A stretch of 64,000 nt of DNA. Source: Candidatus Omnitrophota bacterium. Its GTDB lineage: Bacteria; Hinthialibacterota; Hinthialibacteria; Hinthialibacterales; Hinthialibacteraceae. Every line of letters begins with the position of its first letter. The stretch's first letter is position 1. The position numbers and the translations under genes were made by a program. The stretch is taken from positions 1 through 64,000 of the forward strand of contig QZKN01000172.1 of assembly GCA_003598175.1 (NCBI GenBank), given 5' to 3'. Under the pieces are notes generated by a model. The model saw nothing but the letters and a program-made list of their open reading frames with translations. It searched no databases and was not told where the DNA came from. Of this stretch, positions 34,302-44,511 are shown in pieces.

Positions 34302-34783
34302 AACTCTGTTTCAACCCCTCTCGATTTGATCGTGGTGGTTCCGGTCTTCATATACAACGTCATGGTTCGTGGAATCGAGCCGCCAACATCTTCCCCTTTT
34401 ATCAAGATATTGTTTTTCCAAAGAACTTTTCTCAAAACGGTATAATTCCGCTCGCCGGTTTTAAACATATCATTCGCCTGCAGGAAATTACCGGCGCCGG
34501 CCACTTTCGCTATCAAGCGGTTTTTTTGTGCGCCGAATTTAGAAAGTTCCGCCAATAAAACCGGAATGCCCGAGTCGACGAACATTTGCGGATTTTGCTG
34601 CGCTCGATTCGGATTGGCTTTTGATAAAGGCAATAGGCAGTGAATCATTCCCCCCACTCCAACGGCCGGATCATAAAGCGTCAATCCGACGCATGATCCC
34701 AGTGAATACGTGACGATAATCGCACTCTTATCATTAGACACTTTCATGTCGGAAATGCCGACGGTAATGATCGTATTGTTCAT
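34298..34783 (-). CDS. cheD: Chemoreceptor glutamine deamidase CheD
   Basis: 'YSLGSCVGLTLYDPAVGVGGMIHCLLP', 'AKVAGAGNFLQAND', 'DVGGSIPRTMTLYMKTG' CheD signatures. Confidence 0.9.
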   Translation of the reverse strand: MNNTIITVGISDMKVSNDKSAIIVTYSLGSCVGLTLYDPAVGVGGMIHCLLPLSKANPNRAQQNPQMFVDSGIPVLLAELSKFGAQKNRLIAKVAGAGNFLQANDMFKTGERNYTVLRKVLWKNNILIKGEDVGGSIPRTMTLYMKTGTTTIKSRGVETEL

Positions 34784-34973
34784 TATGTCCTGTTCAGACA
34801 CGGATTACAATTTTCAATGCACCGGAAACAGCATTTTTTTATGCCAACCGCGTCATGATGCAAACTTTACAAACCAGTAAAATGGTGTTACAAAAAGATT
34901 ATACCTGTTGGAGTAAAAACACCAATTCCAATTCAGTAAATATCAAATCCCCCTGTCCCTTTTCGTTTCGATT

Positions 34974-36455
34974 TTATTCGATCGTTATTTCCGGTCCGAC
35001 GTAATCCGGATGCATGCGACTTCCCGCGCGATGCAGGTAGAGCAATAAGGTTCGCTTTTTTCTGCCCTTTTCCCGCATTTTGTCCACGAATTCAGAAAAA
35101 ATCTTTTCAAAATCGTCTTTCGATTCCACCGATTGCTCATTGATTTTAGTGATCACATCGTTGACTTGAATTTTCCAGGCGGCCGCGGGAGTGTCGGGTA
35201 ACACTCGGGTCACGATCACTCCCTTCAAGTCTTCTTCGTATCCTTTTTCCTTCGCTATTTCCGGGGAGAGAGTTTCAACGGCAATGCCGAGGATTCCCAT
35301 CGAAGGGACGGCTCTGGCCAATTGTTGTTCCGGCGGTCGTTCGTCCAAAATCAATTTTATGGTCTGTTCTTTTCCTTCGCGCAGGATGGTTAATTCCACT
35401 TCGGATCCGACCGCCGTGCCGGCAACCATGGTGATCAGATGTTCATTCCCCTCCACTTTTTTGCCTTCGAATCGAATGATGAGATCGCCTGTCTTGAGTC
35501 CGGCTTTTTCTCCCGGCGTATCCGGATTCACTTCTTTCACCAATGCGCCATAATTGATTCCATATTCCTCTTTAAAATATTTCATGGAAGAAGGTTCATT
35601 ATTGAGACCGACGCCGATGAATCCGCGCCGGACTTTGCCAAAATGCTTCAAACTGTCGATCACGCTTTTGGCCAGATTGGAAGGAATGGCAAATCCGATC
35701 CCTAAATTGGCCGGAATTCTTCCCGCCGTTTGAATCGCATTGTTCACTCCGATCACTTCGCCGTTCAGATTGATCAATGGTCCCCCGCTGTTCCCCAAAT
35801 TGATGGCCGCCGTGGTCTGAATAAAATCTTTGAATCGGAAACCATCTTCGAATCCGACCGGCACGTCCGCATTGGTGCGACCTTTCGCGCTGACGATCCC
35901 TTGCGAAACGGATTGGCTGAGACCAAACGGATTACCGATCGCCAAAACCCAATCACCGACCTGCAACTCATCCGAATTGCCCAACACCGCAAAGGGAAGC
36001 GGCTTATCCTCTTTCAACTTGATCAAAGCGATATCGCTGCCTTCGTCGTGCGCCACTTCACTTGCTTCCAATTCCGTGCCGTCATCGAGCGTCACCGTCA
36101 GTTCATCCGCGTCCTTCACAACGTGGTAGTTCGTCAAAATTTCCCCCTCGCTGGAAATAATGACGCCCGATCCCTGCCAGCCGCGTTTGGGTATGGTCGG
36201 ATCGTCAAAAAAATCTTTTGGCAAAAACGGTTTAAGGATTTCCGGAATCTCTTCTTCCGTGAGTTTCCGCGCTTCCTTTTCCGCCGAAATGCTGACGACA
36301 GCCGGTTTGACCTTGGCGATGGCTTGATGGAACGCATGCGAAAGATTACGAATGGCATCCGGATTCTCCTCGGCAAAGCTCAATCCCCCAAATGACAAGA
36401 ATCCCACGATCATCAGCGCCACGTTCCGCTGTAATCGCTTTTTTATGGTAAACAT
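34974..36455 (-). CDS. Do/HtrA-like periplasmic serine protease with PDZ domains
   Basis: Signal sequence; catalytic triad context 'TNYHVV', 'GSDIALIKL', 'NLGNSGGPL'; PDZ-like 'GFIGVGLNNEP', 'GILGIAVETLSPE'. Confidence 0.92.
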   Translation of the reverse strand: MFTIKKRLQRNVALMIVGFLSFGGLSFAEENPDAIRNLSHAFHQAIAKVKPAVVSISAEKEARKLTEEEIPEILKPFLPKDFFDDPTIPKRGWQGSGVIISSEGEILTNYHVVKDADELTVTLDDGTELEASEVAHDEGSDIALIKLKEDKPLPFAVLGNSDELQVGDWVLAIGNPFGLSQSVSQGIVSAKGRTNADVPVGFEDGFRFKDFIQTTAAINLGNSGGPLINLNGEVIGVNNAIQTAGRIPANLGIGFAIPSNLAKSVIDSLKHFGKVRRGFIGVGLNNEPSSMKYFKEEYGINYGALVKEVNPDTPGEKAGLKTGDLIIRFEGKKVEGNEHLITMVAGTAVGSEVELTILREGKEQTIKLILDERPPEQQLARAVPSMGILGIAVETLSPEIAKEKGYEEDLKGVIVTRVLPDTPAAAWKIQVNDVITKINEQSVESKDDFEKIFSEFVDKMREKGRKKRTLLLYLHRAGSRMHPDYVGPEITIE

Positions 36456-36533
36456 GGTATTTCCTCCAAAATTTTATCCTATGATAGTATTGTACGCGAA
36501 CCGGGAAAGCAGGGAACGCTTCATTCGAACAAT

Positions 36534-38927
36534 TCATTTTTCCCCGGACTTTTTTCGATTTGATTTCAACAGACTCACTTCCAACACATCATCCAAGTTA
36601 TCGACGAACGTGAATTGCAATTCGTCAAGAACCTGCTTGTCCACATCATCCAAATCCTTTTTATTACGGGAAGGCAATAGGAAGCGCTGAATTCCGGCTC
36701 GATGGGCGGCCAGCACCTTTTCCTTGACGCCGCCGATCGGCAAGACCAAACCGCTCAGCGTGATTTCACCGGTCATGGCGACATCTTTCCGCACGGGAAT
36801 ATTCGCGGCCGCGGAGGCAATTGCCGTGGCCATCGTAATGCCGGCGGATGGGCCGTCTTTGGGAACCGCGCCGGCGGGGACATGGAGATGGATTTCGTGA
36901 TCTTCGAAGAATTTTTCGGGGATCTGCAATTTTTTTTGCCGTGCGCGAACCAATGAAAAAGCCGCGCGCGCGGATTCCTTCATTACATCCCCCAATTTTC
37001 CGGTGAGCACCACTCCTTTGCCGCCCGGAACCGGCAGCGCTTCGACGAAGAGTATTTCTCCCCCCACCGCCGTCCAGGCCAGGCCGGTTGCCACGCCGGG
37101 GCGCGATGTTCGCCGCGCCACCTCCCCCGTAAACCGTTCCGCACCCAAAAATTCTCGCACTATTACTTTAGAAATTTTACGTTTTCTCCAGGCGCCGCGA
37201 ATTTTTCGGACCGCGATTTTACGCCCGATTGATTTCAATTCCCGTTCCAGATTGCGCACTCCCGCTTCCCGGGTATAACCGGCGATGAGAAACTCGAGAA
37301 TACCTTTCGCGAAGTTTACATCTCCCGTCTGCAATCCGTTTTCTTCGACGGCGCGGGGAATAAGATATTTTAACGCAATCTGCTCTTTCTCTCTCGTCGT
37401 GTAACCGGCCAGGCGTATCTCTTCCATGCGGTCTCGCAACGGAGGTTGAATGCGATCCGGAACATTTGCGGTCGCGATAAACAAAACTTTAGACAAATCG
37501 ATGTCGACTTCCATATAATGATCGCGGAACGAATGATTTTGCGCCGGATCCAACACTTCCAACAACGCCGAAGACGGGTCGCCGCGAAAACTTTGGCCGA
37601 CTTTGTCGATTTCGTCAAGCATGAAAACCGGATTGATCGTTCCTACCCGCCGAATCTGTTGAATGATCGTTCCCGGCAGCGCGCCGACGTAGGTTCGCCG
37701 GTGCCCGCGAATTTCCGCCTCGTCGTGAACGCCTCCGAGCGCCAGGCGCACGAATTTCCGTCCCAGCGCGCGGGCAATGGACTGGCCGAGAGACGTTTTC
37801 CCCACGCCGGGAGGTCCCACGAAACAAAGAATCGGCCCTTTGATCTTCGGATTCAATTTCCGCACGGATAGGAATTCCAGAATCCGATCCTTCACTTTAT
37901 TCAATCCATAATGATCTTCCTCCAGGATCGATTCCGCCTGCTTCAAATCGATGATATCCTTCGTTTCTTCCAACCAGGGAAATTCCAGCAGCCATTCCAG
38001 ATAATTTCGGGACATGGGATATTCCGGCGAGGACGGATTGATGTTATCCAGACGCTTCAATTCCTTTTCGGCTTTGCCGCGGACGGATTCGGGGAGCACT
38101 TTTTGATCCAACAAATCACGAAGTTCCTGCACTTCGACGTGTTGATCTTCACCCTCTCCCAATTCTTTTCGAATCGCCCGCAATTGTTCGCGCAAATAAA
38201 ACTCCCGCTCATTTTTGCTGAGTTTCGTTTGCACTTCATTTTGAATCTTCCCACCCAAATCGATGATTTCCAGTTCGTGTGCGAGTTCTTTCAACGTCAT
38301 GCGCAACAATTTTTCCAGCGATGCGGTTTCGTATATTTCCTGCAGGCGTGGGACATCGACGCGAGTCAAACTCAGCACCATATACGCGAGCCGATGCGGA
38401 TTATCCAATGAGGAGGGAACGCCCGACAATTCCTTCGGCAAAAGCGGCGACTTTTGAATCAGAGTTTCCGCTTTTTCGGAAATCTGCCGCATCAGCGCCT
38501 GAATCGTGCGGGATTGCCCTCCTTCCTCTTCTTCCGGAATCACTTCCACTTCCGCCCAGGGCACGCCATCCCGTTCCTCGAACTGTTTGATGCGCAGTTT
38601 ATGCATACCGCGAATCACCAGCTGGGTGATGTTCTCTCCACCGCGCATCATCCGGAGAATGAAAGCCGCCGTGCCCGTATGAAAAAGATGGTCGAAGGAG
38701 CGATCCGCGTCGGTTCGCTCACGCTGAATGGCGACCGCAACAAAAAACCGAGCGCCTTGAATGGCAATTTCCACCGCTTTTGTCGTTTCTTCGTTGCTGA
38801 CCGCGATCGGTACGGTTGCGCCGGGAAACAAAACCGAATTGTTTAAAGGAACCACGGGTAACCATCGAGGCACTTCCAATTCATCCTGTTTGACTTGTTC
38901 CACCACTTGCATCGTATCTATCCTCAC
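36534..38927 (-). CDS. lon: ATP-dependent protease Lon
   Basis: '[49 protein letters not shown]' and Ser-Lys protease region '[23 protein letters not shown]...[26 protein letters not shown]'. Confidence 0.96.
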   Translation of the reverse strand: MRIDTMQVVEQVKQDELEVPRWLPVVPLNNSVLFPGATVPIAVSNEETTKAVEIAIQGARFFVAVAIQRERTDADRSFDHLFHTGTAAFILRMMRGGENITQLVIRGMHKLRIKQFEERDGVPWAEVEVIPEEEEGGQSRTIQALMRQISEKAETLIQKSPLLPKELSGVPSSLDNPHRLAYMVLSLTRVDVPRLQEIYETASLEKLLRMTLKELAHELEIIDLGGKIQNEVQTKLSKNEREFYLREQLRAIRKELGEGEDQHVEVQELRDLLDQKVLPESVRGKAEKELKRLDNINPSSPEYPMSRNYLEWLLEFPWLEETKDIIDLKQAESILEEDHYGLNKVKDRILEFLSVRKLNPKIKGPILCFVGPPGVGKTSLGQSIARALGRKFVRLALGGVHDEAEIRGHRRTYVGALPGTIIQQIRRVGTINPVFMLDEIDKVGQSFRGDPSSALLEVLDPAQNHSFRDHYMEVDIDLSKVLFIATANVPDRIQPPLRDRMEEIRLAGYTTREKEQIALKYLIPRAVEENGLQTGDVNFAKGILEFLIAGYTREAGVRNLERELKSIGRKIAVRKIRGAWRKRKISKVIVREFLGAERFTGEVARRTSRPGVATGLAWTAVGGEILFVEALPVPGGKGVVLTGKLGDVMKESARAAFSLVRARQKKLQIPEKFFEDHEIHLHVPAGAVPKDGPSAGITMATAIASAAANIPVRKDVAMTGEITLSGLVLPIGGVKEKVLAAHRAGIQRFLLPSRNKKDLDDVDKQVLDELQFTFVDNLDDVLEVSLLKSNRKKSGEK

Positions 38928-39334
38928 AGAAAACGTTTGGCCACTCGAATTTCGAGCAGCCCGTTTTCATATTCCGCTTTCACCAACGCCACATCCACCG
39001 TACCCGGTAAAATCACTGTTTTTACAAACGGTAAAAACTGAATTTCCAATTGATGATACCGGATGCATTTCACGCATTTTTTCATGCGCCGATCGCCGCT
39101 GAGGATCAACCGATTATCCACCGCCTGCAAACGAATGCTGTTTTTATCGAGACCGGCGGCTTCCACCAGAATGATCAAATCGTCCGGCGTTTCCAGAATA
39201 TCCATATTCGGATTCCACGTCGTCCGCGCGCCCGGCGGTTCGTGATAGTGAAACTCGAAGACGTTTTTGCTTTGTCCTTGACAATCTTCGGAAACGAAAA
39301 GTGTTTCTCGGCTTTTCCGAATCCTGCGCGCCAT
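38924..39334 (-). CDS. Small heat shock protein (Hsp20/alpha-crystallin)
   Basis: 'PNMDILETPDDLIILVEAAGLDKNSIRLQAVDNRLILSGDRR...FLPFVKTVILPGTVDVALVKAEYENGLLEIRV'; ATGA overlap with lon. Confidence 0.92.
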   Translation of the reverse strand: MARRIRKSRETLFVSEDCQGQSKNVFEFHYHEPPGARTTWNPNMDILETPDDLIILVEAAGLDKNSIRLQAVDNRLILSGDRRMKKCVKCIRYHQLEIQFLPFVKTVILPGTVDVALVKAEYENGLLEIRVAKRFL

Positions 39335-39397
39335 GATCCTTGCTCCTTCCGATTATCGGATGCAATGTGGTTAACGTTAGCCTTTCAGAAAAAGAGT

Positions 39398-41305
39398 TCA
39401 ACGCCCTTGTTCGAAAACGCGTTGAATAATCGTTGAGAAAATCGGCTGCAACGCCAAAAAAGAATCAAAAAACAATTGATATTTTCGGAGTCGAATCCCC
39501 ACCTGATCCGGTCGTTCTTTTTGCACGAATTGATAGACAGCGGAAAACAACGCCTGTTCCAACGCGATTTTCAGGTCAGCGGATTGATACAGGTGGGAAA
39601 AGCAGGATTCCATTTCCAACCAATCCGCCTGTTCATATAATGCGATCCCATGCGAGATTTGTGTGACGAATGTATCGTGCAGCTCGAGTCCTCGTTTCGC
39701 CTTTATGATTGACGTTTGCAGTGATGTAAGGATTCGCTGCATCTCTCCTCTGATGGCGCACCCATCGCGCTGCGGGATTACAAGTCGGCGAAACAGCTCG
39801 GCGACGTTCTCCGCCGAATCGATTCGTTCATCCATTACCTGATGCAAAGGCATGATCTCTGCGCCATCAAGCAGCGCTCCCCCTTCCGTCGCATCCACGA
39901 TATGCGCCTTCGTGCGTTTGAATTCCTCGCAAAATTGGCGAATATACAACGCCATCACCTGCGAAGTGGGGACCGGCCGTCCTTCCACACCGCGCACCCA
40001 TACGATTTCTTCCCTCATCGCGGCAGAGCCGTCTCGCGGCCCCAACTCGGCGGAGGCAACGCCGTTCGCAATCCTGCCGTAGTGACGCACCAGCGCCGAT
40101 GCAGACGCGTGGGTTCCTCCCCCCTCTTCGCGAAACGCGAGATCCAATCCGACAAAAACGATCGGGTCGGCGCCCAATTCCCGCGCCAGAAAAAAGGCCG
40201 TATGTCCCACCGATCCGCCTTTTTCCACAAATCCGAACGGGCCGCATTTGTCCTCCAGCCAACGCGTCAGCGCTGTCTTTTCCAGATTCAAAAATAGACG
40301 GCGACCGTTCCATCGATTGGGAATCACGCCGTACACTTCCGGATCGAAGGCCAAAATCGTATCCGGAGAGCAGTCCACATGTTCAAAATGTTTGAGATTC
40401 AATTCCGTCGGATCGGTGGTAACGACGATGTGGGGATCGATGCCGTGTTTTTTCAACGTGCGCAGCGCCGTGTCCACGGCAATGATGGCGCAGGAGGATT
40501 CGATTTCCTTTAAACGATGAACATTCTTGTCAAGCGAGGGACCCGCCGCGACGACGATGGCGGGCCGGCCATGCAGCATTCCCCGCACGTCGGTAATTCC
40601 CAGGGCCTGCAAGGCGGGGGGAACGTTCATCCACACATTTTCCTGAATGCGGGGTCCGTAACGGATCATCAAATCGAATTCCGCCGAGGCCAGGCGGATT
40701 TGCTGCTTTGTCGTTTCATATGCGGTTTCATAGAAGCGAGGATGGCAACGCTGCGAAGGAGGATGCGCCAAAACCTGCAAATGGCTGCTCATTATGGATG
40801 ACATGCGAGAACGAACGAAATCGGTCCAATGCGCGAGATCGGGGCCGAGATAAATATGCAGGCGCGGATCGGAAAAGATATCATCGAGCCGAGTCACGCT
40901 CATCGCCAGACGAAATATCTGCGGATCGTATTCGAGCGCCACGGCGTCGAAAAATTCATGGCGATGCTCATCCCAGAGTCGCCGTAAAGCGTAGCCCAAA
41001 CCGATCCCGGCTATCATCGGCGTGTAAATTCGGGAGTGATCGAGGGAGGCCAAATCGCGTTCCACATCCCGCGACGGTTCATAGCGGCTGTAGAACAAAT
41101 GAACCTTTCCGTTTTCATCGACGAATTCCAACGACGGTATGACGCCGCGGGTTGGAATTAACCGATAACGATCGGGATGAGGCTTGAGAGACTTGATCCG
41201 CGCCGCCAGTTCCGGTCGGTTTGTTTCCAATATAATAAGATTTCGATCAAAAATGTCCATGGATTCCTTTTGAACCGAATTGAGACAATATTTTCTCTCG
41301 ATCAT
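39398..41305 (-). CDS. Motility accessory factor / DUF115 (MptE-like) family protein
   Basis: 'GRPAIVVAAGPSLDKNVHRLKEIESSCAIIAVDTALRTLKKHGIDPHIVVTTDPTE...GSVGHTAFFLARELGADPIVFVGLDLAF'; start may be the internal Met at about 41260. Confidence 0.85.
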   Translation of the reverse strand: MIERKYCLNSVQKESMDIFDRNLIILETNRPELAARIKSLKPHPDRYRLIPTRGVIPSLEFVDENGKVHLFYSRYEPSRDVERDLASLDHSRIYTPMIAGIGLGYALRRLWDEHRHEFFDAVALEYDPQIFRLAMSVTRLDDIFSDPRLHIYLGPDLAHWTDFVRSRMSSIMSSHLQVLAHPPSQRCHPRFYETAYETTKQQIRLASAEFDLMIRYGPRIQENVWMNVPPALQALGITDVRGMLHGRPAIVVAAGPSLDKNVHRLKEIESSCAIIAVDTALRTLKKHGIDPHIVVTTDPTELNLKHFEHVDCSPDTILAFDPEVYGVIPNRWNGRRLFLNLEKTALTRWLEDKCGPFGFVEKGGSVGHTAFFLARELGADPIVFVGLDLAFREEGGGTHASASALVRHYGRIANGVASAELGPRDGSAAMREEIVWVRGVEGRPVPTSQVMALYIRQFCEEFKRTKAHIVDATEGGALLDGAEIMPLHQVMDERIDSAENVAELFRRLVIPQRDGCAIRGEMQRILTSLQTSIIKAKRGLELHDTFVTQISHGIALYEQADWLEMESCFSHLYQSADLKIALEQALFSAVYQFVQKERPDQVGIRLRKYQLFFDSFLALQPIFSTIIQRVFEQGR

Positions 41306-41596
41306 TGATATTTATTTATTTTTTCTTGCTGTCCAATTCCCAACAAGAGATAGTTTTTTTGAACACCTGTGATTCAATCGAATTTTTCACAAATTATCTT
41401 CTTATAGCGGACCGTTATCTCTCACTTGGATTTCATACGAAACTGACCGTTTGCGAACAATTTATGGATATAACAACAGCGGTAGAAAAAAAATGGGACC
41501 ATATCCTGTATTCAATCGGAAAGAAGATAGTTTGGCACACTATTTGTTGAAAATGAAGGAAAGGTCATTATATTCATGCAAAACAAGGAGTTATTT

Positions 41597-42391
41597 ATGA
41601 TGTCACGAGGTTGTTTGATCGACATGGATGGAGTCATTTATCGCGGCACTGAACTGATTCCTGGCGCCGATCAATTCATCAAACGATTGACAACGGAAAA
41701 AATCCCTTTTCTGTTCCTGACAAACAACAGTCAGCGGACACGGAGAGATATCGTCACAAAAATCAGCCGTATGGGTATCAATGTGAAGGAAGAACAGGTT
41801 TTTTCCTGTGCAATGGCAACCGCTCGTTTCCTCGCGCAACAAAAACCGAACGGTACGGCTTTTGTTATCGGCGAAGGCGGCCTGTTAAACTCAATGCACA
41901 ACAACGGCTATTCCATCGTGGACCATGATCCCGATTATGTCGTTGTGGGAGAAGGGAGAACGTTTAATATGGAAATGATTGAATCCGCAGTTCGCATGAT
42001 TCTCAACGGAGCGAAATTGATCGCCACCAATCTCGATCCGAATTGTCCCACCCATCACGGTTTGCGGCCCGGTTGCGGCGCCATTGTCGCCATGCTGGAA
42101 ACCGCGACCGGCATCAAAGCCTTCAGCGTGGGCAAACCCAGCCCGGTCATGATGCGCATGGCCCGCAAGGAGCTGGAACTCACCACGGCGGAAACCTACA
42201 TGATCGGCGACACGATGGAAACGGATATTCTCGGCGGCGTGCAAATGGGGTATAAAACCATTCTTGTTCTTTCCGGCGGCACGAAACGGGACGATCTGAT
42301 CCGCTATGCGTACCGCCCCGATGTCATAGTCGATTCCGTGGCGGAACTCTGCAAACCGCCTTATATCAATTTGACGGAACTTGTTGCATAA
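41597..42391 (+). CDS. HAD-IIA family phosphatase, NagD-like
   Basis: 'CLIDMDGVIYRGTELIPGADQFIKRL...PFLFLTNNSQRTRRD...GKPSPVMMRMA...YMIGDTMETDILGGVQMGYKTILVLSGG'; aaggag RBS. Confidence 0.92.
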   Translation: MMSRGCLIDMDGVIYRGTELIPGADQFIKRLTTEKIPFLFLTNNSQRTRRDIVTKISRMGINVKEEQVFSCAMATARFLAQQKPNGTAFVIGEGGLLNSMHNNGYSIVDHDPDYVVVGEGRTFNMEMIESAVRMILNGAKLIATNLDPNCPTHHGLRPGCGAIVAMLETATGIKAFSVGKPSPVMMRMARKELELTTAETYMIGDTMETDILGGVQMGYKTILVLSGGTKRDDLIRYAYRPDVIVDSVAELCKPPYINLTELVA

Positions 42392-42415
42392 CAATCCGAT
42401 CGTTTGTAAGACGCG

Positions 42416-42533
42416 CCGGCAAAAAGTCGGATTCAATTTTGGAATCGGCACATATTGTAGTATCAATCCACAATCTGCAACTATATATTGTGCAGACAGG
42501 ATGTCCGCACCACAATTTTTGACTTTTTGCCGG
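42416..42533. mobile_element. MITE-like element candidate bounded by a perfect 13-bp inverted repeat
   Basis: CCGGCAAAAAGTC (42416-42428) and GACTTTTTGCCGG (42521-42533) are exact reverse complements. Interior contains the short repeat tgtgcagacaggatgtccgcac. No clear target-site duplication seen. Confidence 0.45.
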
Positions 42534-42674
42534 AGTATATAGTAAAATGAGCGTACTCTGTTTTTCAATTTCATCGTGCTCAAAACATTTGTTACGAATT
42601 CCAAATCACTGAAAATATCATATCATTATAAAAAAAGTTGGACTGAATCACCACACAATAGTCATCGATACGGA

Positions 42675-42720
42675 GGCAATCGTAAGAAATTCGAGAAAGC
42701 GATGGCATCAGCGGTCGGCA
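42675..42720 (+). pseudogene. Decayed remnant of a ribbon-helix-helix antitoxin 3' end
   Basis: Encodes 'GNRKKFEKAMASAVG', matching 'GNRNKFEKAMAKVAD' of the antitoxin at 43219-43455. By hand, 29 of 33 nt match between 42675-42707 and 43381-43413. Confidence 0.6.
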
Positions 42721-42793
42721 TGGTCAAAGTTCCTCAAAACCATTTCAAATCCTACGCCGTTGAAAAAAAAATGGTATTATATATAATACCAAC

Positions 42794-43219
42794 ATGAACA
42801 AATATCAAATTGTTATTGATACGAACGTACTCATCTCGGCGCTCCGATCATGTCGCGGCGCCTCCCATAAGCTTCTCACGCTTATCGATAGAGAACTGTT
42901 TGAAATCAATATCTCAATCCCGCTTATACTTGAATACGAAGATGTGGCCAAACGTTTAATTGAGGAAATCAATCTTTCAGAAAATGATATCGATGATATT
43001 TTGGATTACCTGTGTACGGTATCCAATCGGAGAAAAATATTTTATCTTTATCGTCCTTACTTGAGAGATGCAGATGATGATATGGTCCTGGAACTGGCCG
43101 TTGCCGCCAAGTGTGATTTTATTATTACACATAATATAAAACATTTTCAGGGAATCAGTCATTTGGGGATTCGCGCGCTGACTCCCAAAGAATTTCTTGA
43201 ATTATCAGGAGTAAAATAA
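42794..43219 (+). CDS. PIN-domain toxin of a toxin-antitoxin system
   Basis: 'YQIVIDTNVLISALRSCRGASHKLLTLI...SIPLILEYEDVAKRL...DADDDMVLELAVAAKCDFIITHNIKHF' PIN acidic residues. Confidence 0.88.
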   Translation: MNKYQIVIDTNVLISALRSCRGASHKLLTLIDRELFEINISIPLILEYEDVAKRLIEEINLSENDIDDILDYLCTVSNRRKIFYLYRPYLRDADDDMVLELAVAAKCDFIITHNIKHFQGISHLGIRALTPKEFLELSGVK

Positions 43220-43455
43220 TGAGTACAATAAGCCTTCGACTTCCCGAATCGTTGCATGAAACGGTGCGCCGACTCGCATCGAAAGAACAAATCTCGATCA
43301 ATCAATTTATCACGTTGGCGCTGGCTGAAAAAATATCGGCGCTTATGACCGAAGAGTATTTGAAAGAACGCGCCAAACGGGGCAATCGGAATAAATTCGA
43401 AAAGGCGATGGCAAAAGTGGCCGATATCCCACCCGAAGATAATGATCGGATATAA
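43219..43455 (+). CDS. Ribbon-helix-helix / HicB-like antitoxin
   Basis: 'MSTISLRLPESLHETVRRLASKEQISINQFITLALAEKISAL' RHH motif; start overlaps the PIN toxin stop. Confidence 0.87.
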   Translation: MSTISLRLPESLHETVRRLASKEQISINQFITLALAEKISALMTEEYLKERAKRGNRNKFEKAMAKVADIPPEDNDRI

Positions 43456-43501
43456 TTGGATTTCAAACAAATGCCATTATGTTGATAAAAGGATATTTTC
43501 G

Positions 43502-44404
43502 ATGAAACAATCTTATCTTCAAAACCATGATCAATCCTGTCACCCGTTTCTCATTGCCTTGATCGTTGTAATCGGGATGGCTGCGATTCCTGCCGCGTCG
43601 GTCGAAGGTCGGAATGAAATCATTTTTTCCGAAAATTTCGAAAGCGGCGCGCTCGATCAATGGGACGCCGATTCCGTCCTCGACGATCCGACGCGCTTAC
43701 GATTGACGAATGCGCCGGAATATGTATTTCGCGGCAACTACGCGGTTGAAATCACAGCGCAAATCGGCAAGGAAAAAGGCGCCAAACTGAACAAATGGTT
43801 CCTGCCGGGTTATGACCGGGTGTATGCGCGTTGGTATTGCAAATTTGCGGAGGATTTCGATCAGGGCAATCACATGCATTTCGTTCATCTGCTCGCCAAT
43901 CGCCAGGACAACCGCTGGTCGGCGTTCGGCAAGGCCGGAAAGAAACCCAACGGCGACGATTTCTATACCATCGGGCTGGAACCGTGGCGGGATTGGGGAC
44001 GCAACGCGCCTCCGGGAGAATGGATGTTCTACTCGTACCACATGGACATGCCCCTCGATCCGAAAATGAACGCCTATTACGGCGAAATGTACCGACCGGA
44101 CGAAAAACACATTCCGCAAAGGGGACGCTGGTATTGCATGGAAATGATGGTGAAAGCCAATACGCCAGGCGAGGCCGACGGCGAGCAAGCGTTTTGGATC
44201 GACGGCGAATTGATAGGCCGTTTCACCGGCATTCGCTGGCGCACGGACGCCGCCCTCAAAATCAACGATTTCTGGCTGCTGCTGTACGTCCACGACAGCC
44301 CCAAAATCAACCGCGTCTGGTTCGACGAAATCGTCATCAGCCAAAATTATATCGGCCCGCTGGAAAACGAGAGTGGAACCAATCTTCCGGCGATTGAAAA
44401 ATGA
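43502..44404 (+). CDS. Secreted concanavalin A-like (polysaccharide lyase-like) protein
   Basis: Signal peptide; 'IIFSENFESGALDQWDAD...RGNYAVEITAQIGKEKGAKLNKWFLPGYDRVYARWYCKFAEDFDQGNHMHFVHL...FWIDGELIGRFTGIRWR...VWFDEIVIS' lectin/lyase jelly-roll pattern. Confidence 0.6.
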   Translation: MKQSYLQNHDQSCHPFLIALIVVIGMAAIPAASVEGRNEIIFSENFESGALDQWDADSVLDDPTRLRLTNAPEYVFRGNYAVEITAQIGKEKGAKLNKWFLPGYDRVYARWYCKFAEDFDQGNHMHFVHLLANRQDNRWSAFGKAGKKPNGDDFYTIGLEPWRDWGRNAPPGEWMFYSYHMDMPLDPKMNAYYGEMYRPDEKHIPQRGRWYCMEMMVKANTPGEADGEQAFWIDGELIGRFTGIRWRTDAALKINDFWLLLYVHDSPKINRVWFDEIVISQNYIGPLENESGTNLPAIEK

Positions 44405-44412
44405 TAGAAATT

Positions 44413-44436
44413 GTGGTACGGACCTCCGGTCCGCAC
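44413..44436. repeat. Dispersed palindromic repeat (GTGCGGACnTCCGGTCnGCAC family)
   Basis: gtggtacggacctccggtccgcac; related copies at 51621-51645, 56011-56031, 63961-63978 and 42489-42510. Confidence 0.75.
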
Positions 44437-44511
44437 TTTTTGAGAAATGCAGAGTGAGTGGAACGGAGTGAAACCACCATTTTCTTGTTTCATGAACCAT
44501 CAGACAATGCA

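Noticed and set aside
41305-41550. 81-aa ORF between the DUF115 gene and nagD
   Set aside because: AT-rich, no motif and no RBS; likely intergenic.
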